DNA of 5,367 nucleotides. Source: an uncultured Lachnospiraceae bacterium. Its GTDB lineage: Bacteria; Bacillota; Clostridia; Lachnospirales; Lachnospiraceae. A program made the position numbers and the translations under genes. Of the stretch, positions 1 to 4,690 are shown one piece after another. Position 1 is the stretch's first letter; every line of letters starts with the position of its first letter. Location: assembly GCA_937901625.1 (NCBI GenBank), contig CALDIE010000295.1, positions 1 to 5,367 on the forward strand. The letters are read 5' to 3'. Under the pieces are notes generated by a model. That model made no database searches. It was not told where the DNA came from and saw nothing but the letters and a program-made list of their open reading frames with translations.

Positions 1-1570
1 TACCCTGCCAGCTAAACATGCGACGGACGGAAATCCAGATATCCTTTGCATCGCTGCTTGACGGATACGCGCCCGTATAGTCGCCCCACATCTTAAAGCC
101 GTTAAGGTTAACCGCCGTCATGCATCCGTACTGATCCACGGTCGTTGCCTGATCCTGATCGAGCATAACCTCCGTCCCGTCAGAGAGCGCAAGCCCCGTG
201 ATGGAAAGGGAGATATTAGACGGGCTCCTTGACGGTATCCCTTCGTTATCCGCATCCTCGTAGAGAGTGCGCGCCGCCGCTACGATGGAGTACGGATACT
301 GCGTAGAACCTACCACCACTTCCGGCCAGCAGGGTACGCAGAATTCGGATGTGAAACCGCTGGACTCCTTCACCGTCTTAACGTCCGTATATTTCGTAGC
401 CAGGGTAGTATCGATGTCCAGATACGCCATAGCCTTAAACACCCCGTTGATGTTCGCTGCCTTTGCAGAGAGCGCGATACCCACCTCCGGAACCTGCGAC
501 CAGTAAGGTGCGATAAGGATGCCGGGAATAATGCCAAGCTTCGGATATATCTGGCGGATGACTTCCATGCCGCTTTCTTTACCCGTACTGACATCCACCG
601 ACCCGATGATGTCGTCCTTTGTGATCGCCGCAGGGTCAAGCTGATAGCCTGATACGGAAAGCACCGTAGCACCTGCGTAGTCGCTTGATACGATAAGGGT
701 GATAACAAGATACCCGTCATCATCAAATGAGAGCGTATAATCCGTATCCTCCACTAAAGTAACGGGTGTGTCTATGGTAGACTTCACATAGTAATCCGTG
801 CCGCCCATCACCCGTGTATCCGTAGAGAGGATGTAGTCATCACCGCTCTTTACATACCAGCCGTTTGTCTGCGGATCATCTCCCGTATCGGGTGTGACGA
901 TGGTCTCCGTAAGCGAATAAAACGTATCGCTTGCAGAGCAGCTGGATGCGGTCGATGCGGTATAGACGCCGTCCGATAATGTATACCAGTTAAGCGCCGC
1001 CGGGTCCTCCGTGCCATCTGCGATATGCGTCTCGGGAGTAAGAGAGCAGTAAGTCTTTTCACCATCAGGATACGTATCCTCTGACGGCGTATAGACACCC
1101 GTTCCCTTCTCGTACCAATGCTCCGTGGCAGGGTTATCCCCGGTGTCAGGGTCACTCACCTTCGTATACTGATCCGTGGTAGACGGAACCTTTACCGTAA
1201 GATTCGTCTTTAATACCCCGGTCTGTGATAATGTAGCCTGCATATCCGAAACGGGCACGACCGTCTCTGAAAGCGCCCTCTTATGCTTTGCAGGATCAAG
1301 GACATTTATGTATACCACGGGAGCGACCGGATACATGTTTGCGGTCACATTCATGGCCGCGCAAAGCCCGTACTTCTTAAACTCCTTGGAATACCCAAGC
1401 TCCTGCATAGCCTCCGTAGCGGTATTAGCTAACACCGGTACATTTACCTTCGGCTCGTCAACCAGATTGACGGGAGCGCATCCTACGACCACAAGTGCCT
1501 GGGATGCCTCCTTCGGTACGGTAAGAGCCGTTGCCTCCTCGTAAATAAATACGCCATGATTCTTAGCCAT
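1..1570 (-). CDS. Contractile tail sheath protein, 3' end cut by window edge
   Basis: Forms the contractile sheath around the tail tube, which shortens to drive the tube through the host envelope. The 523 residues visible match the phage tail sheath family (Phage_sheath_1 type). The N-terminus begins MAKNHGVFIYEEATALTVPK, the usual 'HGV..YE..T.L..P' opening. Residues about 311-390 hold the sheath core, with DIIGSVD, YPKLGIIPGILIAPYWSQ and AANINGVFKAMAYLDID. Residues about 480-523 hold GFKMWGDYTGAYP and ISVRRMFSW, the block before the C-terminal domain, so perhaps 100-150 residues are missing to the left. Residues about 131-266 are an insertion of three WY repeats (listed separately) between the N-terminal part and a beta-rich segment starting at TPVTLVEDTDYTLSF. 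The start is an ATG preceded by an ideal ribosome binding site lying across the previous gene's stop. The family call is very secure; the insertion's function is unknown. Confidence 0.95.
   Translation of the reverse strand, partial: MAKNHGVFIYEEATALTVPKEASQALVVVGCAPVNLVDEPKVNVPVLANTATEAMQELGYSKEFKKYGLCAAMNVTANMYPVAPVVYINVLDPAKHKRALSETVVPVSDMQATLSQTGVLKTNLTVKVPSTTDQYTKVSDPDTGDNPATEHWYEKGTGVYTPSEDTYPDGEKTYCSLTPETHIADGTEDPAALNWYTLSDGVYTASTASSCSASDTFYSLTETIVTPDTGDDPQTNGWYVKSGDDYILSTDTRVMGGTDYYVKSTIDTPVTLVEDTDYTLSFDDDGYLVITLIVSSDYAGATVLSVSGYQLDPAAITKDDIIGSVDVSTGKESGMEVIRQIYPKLGIIPGILIAPYWSQVPEVGIALSAKAANINGVFKAMAYLDIDTTLATKYTDVKTVKESSGFTSEFCVPCWPEVVVGSTQYPYSIVAAARTLYEDADNEGIPSRSPSNISLSITGLALSDGTEVMLDQDQATTVDQYGCMTAVNLNGFKMWGDYTGAYPSSSDAKDIWISVRRMFSWQG
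782..1150 (-). repeat. Three degenerate WY repeats inserted in the sheath protein
   Basis: Within the sheath, residues 141-181, 187-222 and 226-263 are three diverged copies of a unit of about 36-41 residues. The shared pattern is P-x(2-4)-x-W-Y-x(4)-G/D-x-Y-x-x-S, then a Thr/Ser/Asp-rich turn, then T-x-Y-x-L/V. Anchors are NPATEHWYEKGTGVY, DPAALNWYTLSDGVY and DPQTNGWYVKSGDDY, closing with KTYCSL, TFYSL and TDYYVKS. A partial copy may precede them (TDQYTKVSDPDTG). At the DNA level the copies are well diverged, so this is not a recent duplication. The segment looks like a string of small beta modules added to the sheath surface. From memory, similar 'NP...GWYE' repeats occur in other gut phage tail proteins; I could not check this. 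Confidence 0.8.
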
Positions 1571-1573
1571 GAT

Positions 1574-1963
1574 TTACCTCCTTAAGTCAAGTGCCGAAAG
1601 GAACGCGCTGTAGATGTAGCCCGTCCCTTCCCTGATCATCCGGTTAGCCTTCGGATACTCCCTTATGGGAATAAATAAGTTCCTAAGCTGCGGATTAACT
1701 GTAAACTTCTCCTTTGCCTCTGCCGGGATTTCTGAATACACCCGGTTTTGAATGGCAAAGCCCGTGACGGTAGGACCCACGTACATAAGCGGGTCAGAAT
1801 CTTTTATAGCCGCCCGTTTTCTGTCCTTTGATGTTCCCCTCGCCGCAGGATTATTCTTCCCCGACGCGTTTTGTTCCTCCGAGGTTCTTGCCGGAGCAGG
1901 ATTATTCTTACCTGACGCAGCTTGTTCCCCAGAGGTTCTTGCCGCCTGTGATCTTTTAGCCAT
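1574..1963 (-). CDS. Small conserved phage protein with 17-residue tandem repeat, before the sheath gene
   Basis: A 129-residue protein of unknown function. Residues 1-56 are low complexity and basic, rich in Ala, Ser, Asn, Lys and Arg, with a 17-residue unit repeated twice (listed separately). Residues about 57-129 look like a folded domain: DPLMYVGPTVTGFAIQNRVY, then EIPAEAKEKFTVNPQLRNLF, IPIREYPKAN and IREGTGYIYSAFLSAL. By memory, a 'YVGPT.pG....' protein of about 70 residues often sits just before the sheath gene in Bacillota myophages, but I know no experimental role; assembly or head-tail connection is only a guess from position. A longer frame opens at 2044, but the ATG at 1963 has an AGGAGGT site 7 bases upstream and starts with the plausible MAKRSQA, so I chose it. 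It overlaps the upstream gene by 8 bases and ends 3 bases before the sheath ATG. Confidence 0.75.
   Translation of the reverse strand: MAKRSQAARTSGEQAASGKNNPAPARTSEEQNASGKNNPAARGTSKDRKRAAIKDSDPLMYVGPTVTGFAIQNRVYSEIPAEAKEKFTVNPQLRNLFIPIREYPKANRMIREGTGYIYSAFLSALDLRR
1576..1584 (-). promoter_or_regulatory. Ribosome binding site of the sheath gene, spanning the upstream stop codon
   Basis: On the minus strand the sequence reads TAAGGAGGT, a full match to the 16S rRNA anti-Shine-Dalgarno sequence, with AGGAGG placed 6 bases before the sheath ATG. The AGG AGG doublet is also the last two sense codons (Arg-Arg) of the upstream 129-residue protein, and its TAA stop overlaps the end of the site. This fits very high translation of an abundant virion protein and fixes the sheath start. 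Confidence 0.85.
1841..1942 (-). repeat. Tandem duplication of a 51-base (17-residue) unit
   Basis: Two adjacent 51-base units at 1892-1942 and 1841-1891 encode ARTSGEQAASGKNNPAP and ARTSEEQNASGKNNPAA. Aligned by eye they agree at 42 of 51 bases and 14 of 17 residues. A degenerate remnant of a third unit may follow (RGTSKDRKRAA). The unit is in frame, so copy changes would lengthen or shorten the disordered N-terminal arm of the small protein without breaking it. Confidence 0.9.
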
Positions 1964-2420
1964 AGACTGACCTCCTATTTGCTTTTGGCACGGAAAAGGT
2001 GATGGAAACCGCCCCGTAATAATACGGATAGGTATCTTCATCACCTGCCTGCCATGTCATGTTCTGGTCTGCACGAAACGCCCCTAAAGCAGGGACCGAC
2101 GCAAACCTGTCTACTATCCTTTGTATCGCTGTAAGGATATGCTGATGCCCACCTGACTCCATCTCGTGGACTCCTAAGATGATATCTGCCGAAACATGCC
2201 AGCAGTCGTTATCATCTGCCGTAGTCCCTTCCGCAATGCGGATGATATAAAAGGGGAAAAGCTTCTCCTCGTCATCCTCATCGCTTTTCATGATGGGAAG
2301 CTCGTGCAAGTAGCCGTGAAAGCCGACGGACTTATTGTCGTCTGCCGTAAGGCTTTGCATATCCTTTAGGATGACGCCCACTTCCTTAAGCAGCGCATCC
2401 TCCAAATTCCGAAATGTCAT
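1956..2420 (-). CDS. Probable tail terminator protein (lambda gpU position)
   Basis: A 154-residue protein that probably caps the growing tail tube and sheath and forms the tail side of the head-tail junction. Residues about 1-22 look helical (LEDALLKEVGVILKDMQSL). A strand with FPFYIIRIAEG lies at 55-65, and residues 77-88 (VSADIILGVHEM) resemble a second strand. A helix follows at 94-108 (HILTAIQRIVDRFAS), then YPYYYGAVSITFSVP at 131-145. This order of helix, strands, helix and final strand is typical of small tail terminator or completion proteins, but overall similarity is not strong enough for a firm family name. An acidic run (KSDEDDEEK) sits at 45-53. The ATG overlaps the upstream TGA as ATGA, so translation is probably coupled; the nearest Shine-Dalgarno match (GGAGG at 2434-2438) is rather far, 13 bases away. 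Position directly after the gpZ-like gene supports the call. Confidence 0.8.
   Translation of the reverse strand: MTFRNLEDALLKEVGVILKDMQSLTADDNKSVGFHGYLHELPIMKSDEDDEEKLFPFYIIRIAEGTTADDNDCWHVSADIILGVHEMESGGHQHILTAIQRIVDRFASVPALGAFRADQNMTWQAGDEDTYPYYYGAVSITFSVPKANRRSVYG
1970..1976 (-). promoter_or_regulatory. Ribosome binding site that decides the start of the 129-residue gene
   Basis: The minus strand reads AGGAGGT, 6 to 7 bases before the ATG at 1963. The AGG AGG pair lies inside the upstream gene and encodes Arg149-Arg150 of its C-terminus (NRRSVYG). The site favours the ATG at 1963 over the longer in-frame start at 2044, which would run deep into the upstream gene. Confidence 0.8.
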
Positions 2421-2974
2421 AATAGCTTTGCAACCTCCGCCATGATTTCCTTATGCAGGCGCTCACGGACCTTAGATTCCATGTCGCCCTGACCGCCGCG
2501 CTCACCCTTGTAGATTTTCTCCACCATCTTTGGTACGCTTGGGCCGTGAAGGACCTTGATGGAATCCCTCGCCTTGCCCTCACGCTTTACCATAAGCCCC
2601 GCGATCTTACCGCCGGGACCGATAAAGGCTTTGCCACCGCCCCTGGGAGCGATCTGCTTTAGCCCCGTCTTTACGATGTCTGCTCTGCCGCCTGACTTCG
2701 GAGCGGATGTCTTAAAGCTCTTAATCGTAGGCGGGCGTCCGTGAGATTTAATCGTGGCATCAAGCCTTCCAGCCGATGCACGGTATAGTTTGATGTCCTG
2801 ATTGAATCGTCCGGCTTTAACCGTGTAGCCTGCAGAGCGCCCCGCCTTAACCATCTTCATAGCCTGCGTGGCCGTTCGGTTTATGGCGTTCTTAAGTTTC
2901 TGCGGAGCCTTCTCGGCATTATGAAGCGCCTTCGTGATGCGCCTGATATCCGCCTGATCTACCTCGACATACAT
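2417..2974 (-). CDS. Tail completion protein, lambda minor tail protein Z type
   Basis: A 185-residue basic protein, close in length to lambda gpZ (about 190 residues), which acts late in tail assembly to make tails able to join heads. The N-terminus (MYVEVDQADIRRITKAL) runs into a Lys/Ala-rich helical stretch, NAEKAPQKLKNAINRTATQA, as in the family. The middle has GYTVKAGRFNQDI and a Gly-rich KAFIGPGGKIAGLMVKREGK, and the C-terminal part carries KVLHGPSVPKMV, the family's recognisable 'GPS.P.M' motif, followed by a charged helix. I chose the ATG at 2974 because AGGGGG lies 7 bases upstream and it starts one base after the previous gene's TGA. A longer start at 3034 would overlap that gene by about 59 bases and adds an implausible N-terminus. 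The 3' end overlaps the next gene by 4 bases. Confidence 0.85.
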   Translation of the reverse strand: MYVEVDQADIRRITKALHNAEKAPQKLKNAINRTATQAMKMVKAGRSAGYTVKAGRFNQDIKLYRASAGRLDATIKSHGRPPTIKSFKTSAPKSGGRADIVKTGLKQIAPRGGGKAFIGPGGKIAGLMVKREGKARDSIKVLHGPSVPKMVEKIYKGERGGQGDMESKVRERLHKEIMAEVAKLL

Positions 2975-2975
2975 A

Positions 2976-3305
2976 TCACCGCCCCCTGTTCGCTTCGATG
3001 GTGATGGAGTAGATTCCATCCTCGCCCACGGCATCTACCACACGGTATGTCTTACCGTCCAGCTTTAAGATCGACTCGATACGCGGCAGGGGACCGAAGT
3101 CCGAGGATGAAACGTAGATCAGCTTCTGGTTTACGAATACACCCTCGGCAACCTCCGTCTGCCGCTTCTGCCGTTCGATCTGCTCGTTGTTGTCGATCTG
3201 GACGGGCATATCTGTGCCATTCACGTTGTGGATGTCGGAAAACTCGTCAAGATTTAGGAACACCCCATGCACATCGGCTGCCACCATATCCTTGAACGCA
3301 CTCAC
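2976..3305 (-). CDS. Putative head-tail joining protein (lambda FII position)
   Basis: A 109-residue protein probably placed at the portal-proximal end of the head, where it would help form the surface to which the tail binds. It opens MSAFKDMVAADVHGVFLNLD, continues EFSDIHNVNGTDMPVQIDN, and has GVFVNQKLIYVSSSDFG and a final strand pair (YRVVDAVGEDGIYSITIEAN). By memory, small phage proteins with the same 'F.D....D...VF.N..EF...H...G' opening and '...DG..Y.V.......G...I.LEAN' ending occur in Bacillota phages and are called head-tail connector or attachment proteins. The start is GTG: GTG at 3305 overlaps the previous gene's TGA as GTGA, there is only a weak Shine-Dalgarno match, and the family-like N-terminus begins here. 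An ATG six codons in is possible but less likely. It lies between capsid genes and the gpZ-like gene, as FII does in lambda. Confidence 0.75.
   Translation of the reverse strand: MSAFKDMVAADVHGVFLNLDEFSDIHNVNGTDMPVQIDNNEQIERQKRQTEVAEGVFVNQKLIYVSSSDFGPLPRIESILKLDGKTYRVVDAVGEDGIYSITIEANRGR
2982..2987 (-). promoter_or_regulatory. Ribosome binding site of the gpZ-like gene
   Basis: The minus strand reads AGGGGG (within AGGGGGCGG), 7 bases before the ATG at 2974. The same bases are the C-terminal Arg-Gly-Arg codons of the upstream gene. It supports the ATG at 2974 over the upstream in-frame ATG at 3034. Confidence 0.6.
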
Positions 3306-3580
3306 GACTTCTTACCCGCAGGCTTCTTTGCCGCAGGCTTCTTTGTCGGAGCCTCTGCCTTGATATCGGGAGCATCGGACGGAGCCTCTGCAGCAATGAC
3401 GGGAGTCCCTTCCGCAGGAGCCTCGATGTTGCCGACATTAGTGTCGGTAGCATTCACGTATTTAGCGACGCCACGCTTCACAAGATTAGCCTCCACTTCC
3501 TTTCCCGCTTCAAACGCTCCGCTCTCCGGGCGATAAACGCGGGAGCCAACCCGCGTTACGCCTGTGATAAGTCTTATCAT
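3302..3580 (-). CDS. Small head-module protein with Ala/Pro/Lys-rich tail (lambda FI position)
   Basis: A 92-residue protein directly after the major capsid gene. Residues 1-45 look folded (MIRLITGVTRVGSRVYRPES, then EVEANLVKRGVAKYV) and resemble short proteins found after capsid genes in other phages, where a 'LV.RGVA.YV' helix is common. Residues about 50-92 are low complexity: Glu-Ala-Pro repeats (EAPAEG, EAPSDAP, EAPTKKP) followed by a strongly basic end, KKPAAKKPAGKKS. The tail looks disordered and could contact DNA or acidic partners. The position is that of lambda FI, which helps DNA packaging, but no FI homology is visible, so a packaging role is only a guess from order. The ATG has a good AGGAGG site 6 bases upstream, and one base separates it from the capsid gene's TAA. 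Confidence 0.8.
   Translation of the reverse strand: MIRLITGVTRVGSRVYRPESGAFEAGKEVEANLVKRGVAKYVNATDTNVGNIEAPAEGTPVIAAEAPSDAPDIKAEAPTKKPAAKKPAGKKS
3316..3345 (-). repeat. Perfect 15-base tandem repeat in the basic tail
   Basis: Positions 3316-3330 and 3331-3345 are identical 15-base units placed end to end. They encode the two Lys-Lys-Pro-Ala copies at the C-terminus of the 92-residue protein. Perfect identity at the DNA level suggests recent duplication by replication slippage. Confidence 0.85.
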
Positions 3581-3581
3581 G

Positions 3582-4679
3582 TTACTCCTCCTCTCCGAAT
3601 ACGTTCTTTGCTACCACCCAGGGATTCGGCCTGTTCGGTACAAAGAGCGGTCTGGATGTTACCTGCGTCTCGTTTGCAGGCGGACGCACGGTAAAGATAT
3701 GGAGCGGAATTCTTGTTCCTGCCACCGTCTCCCACTGACCGGATGTGGTCATCTGGGTGACCGCGCCGTAAAGACCGCGTCCGCATCCGGGAGCCGTGAT
3801 GATGACCGTGCCGTTAGGTAAGTACGGAACGTCCTGCCCGTTCTCTTCGTAGGTCCCGTCATCCACAATGATGGGAAGTACTCTGCCTTTAAAGTTAATG
3901 GAGCAGACCTGATACATATACTCACAGATTTCCTGCGGAGCGATATGCCCCATCTCGACACGACGGTTATCCAGCATGGCAAGCACCCAGCCGTCCTCCA
4001 TCAGGAAGTCTCCGACATCGGGTGATACGAGCACATCCCTCACCGGACGCCCCTTCTTCGTCAGCATCTGGATCATGGAGCACATATCCTCGTACCAGTT
4101 GCCCGGAGTCCAGGCATGGTCGTCAGAATCATAGGTGCTGTGCGTCCAGTTGCTTGCAGGCGTAAACTCTGCCGGGTTATTATCCCCATCGTAGAACTTC
4201 GCCCCGACCTCTTCGTAGACATCCGGGTCGTCGGTTCTATGGAGCATCGTGCATCCGTTATTAAGCATCGTCTGTACGGCGAGGATTTCCTCGGTACGCG
4301 AGATCCTTGCGTTAAGGTCTGCAAGGTCTCCCATAAGTAAACGACGTGCCCTGTCCGCAGGTGTAGCCGTAGAGAGCAGGCTCTCACCAAACCCTCTGTT
4401 ATTAAGCTGATCTACGGTAAGAGGTTTGCTGATCGCGATATTAGCAGGCTCTAAGGTAGCCGTACTGAAACCTTCACGACCAACGGGTAACGCCCCCACG
4501 CGCGGAAGTACAAAAGGCGCACGCTTTAAGGTGTTCTCCTTATAGTCCGCCAGAACAAAGGATGTCCCAAAGATGTCCATCGCCTGGTTCGTGGGGAAAT
4601 AACGCTGCTTAAAGAAGTTATGCTCCAAAGGCATCTCCTCTAAAGCAGCCATCATATAATAAGTGCTGTAGATATCCAT
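3582..4679 (-). CDS. Major capsid protein, lambda gpE family
   Basis: Forms the hexamers and pentamers of the icosahedral head. The 365 residues fit the phage major capsid protein E family (HK97 fold; lambda gpE is about 340). Residues about 20-60 hold NFFKQRYFPTNQAMDIFGTS and APFVLPRVG. The segment GREGFSTATLEPANIAISKP at 68-87 is the characteristic E-family block, followed by a long helical stretch, ADLNARISRTEEILAVQTML (120-139). A loop rich in Asp and Asn lies at about 149-190 (DDPDVYEEVGAKFYDGDNNP), then RDVLVSPDVGDFLMED. The C-terminus ends with SRPLFVPNRPNPWVVAKNVF, the usual 'RPLPVP..P..W...KV' ending. The ATG has AAAGGAGGAAGAC directly before it. It follows the decoration gene by 11 bases, as E follows D in lambda. 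The call is very secure. Confidence 0.95.
   Translation of the reverse strand: MDIYSTYYMMAALEEMPLEHNFFKQRYFPTNQAMDIFGTSFVLADYKENTLKRAPFVLPRVGALPVGREGFSTATLEPANIAISKPLTVDQLNNRGFGESLLSTATPADRARRLLMGDLADLNARISRTEEILAVQTMLNNGCTMLHRTDDPDVYEEVGAKFYDGDNNPAEFTPASNWTHSTYDSDDHAWTPGNWYEDMCSMIQMLTKKGRPVRDVLVSPDVGDFLMEDGWVLAMLDNRRVEMGHIAPQEICEYMYQVCSINFKGRVLPIIVDDGTYEENGQDVPYLPNGTVIITAPGCGRGLYGAVTQMTTSGQWETVAGTRIPLHIFTVRPPANETQVTSRPLFVPNRPNPWVVAKNVFGEEE
3587..3592 (-). promoter_or_regulatory. Ribosome binding site of the 92-residue gene, inside the capsid gene end
   Basis: The minus strand reads AGGAGG within GAGAGGAGGAGT, 6 bases before the ATG at 3580. The bases are part of the codons for the last three glutamates of the major capsid protein, so the Glu-Glu-Glu end and the site are one and the same. 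Confidence 0.8.
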
Positions 4680-4684
4680 GTCTT

Positions 4685-4690
4685 CCTCCT
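4685..4690 (-). promoter_or_regulatory. Ribosome binding site of the major capsid gene
   Basis: AGGAGG on the minus strand, 5 bases before the ATG at 4679, lies in the only gap wide enough (11 bases) to hold a site outside coding sequence. It directly follows the TAA of the decoration gene. A strong site suits the most abundant virion protein. Confidence 0.85.

Noticed and set aside
267..506. Plus-strand open frame inside the sheath region
   Set aside because: Lies antisense to a clear sheath protein, has no ribosome binding site of note and no recognisable protein pattern.
370..1155. Minus-strand frames rich in Arg and Ser (at 370-726 and 850-1155)
   Set aside because: Out-of-frame shadows of the sheath gene, which is open without a stop from 1570 to the left edge.
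1176..1544. 122-residue plus-strand open frame
   Set aside because: Antisense to the conserved N-terminal part of the sheath; its composition reflects the complementary codons and no neighbour shares its strand.
1964..2044. Longer start for the 129-residue gene at 2044
   Set aside because: It would overlap the upstream gene by about 89 bases, has no good site, and the ATG at 1963 has an almost perfect one.
2975..3034. Longer start for the gpZ-like gene at 3034
   Set aside because: The added 20 residues are encoded within the upstream gene and look unlike the family; the ATG at 2974 has a suitable site.
4073..4390. Plus- and minus-strand frames within the major capsid gene
   Set aside because: They are shadows of the gpE-family protein, which is continuous over this stretch.
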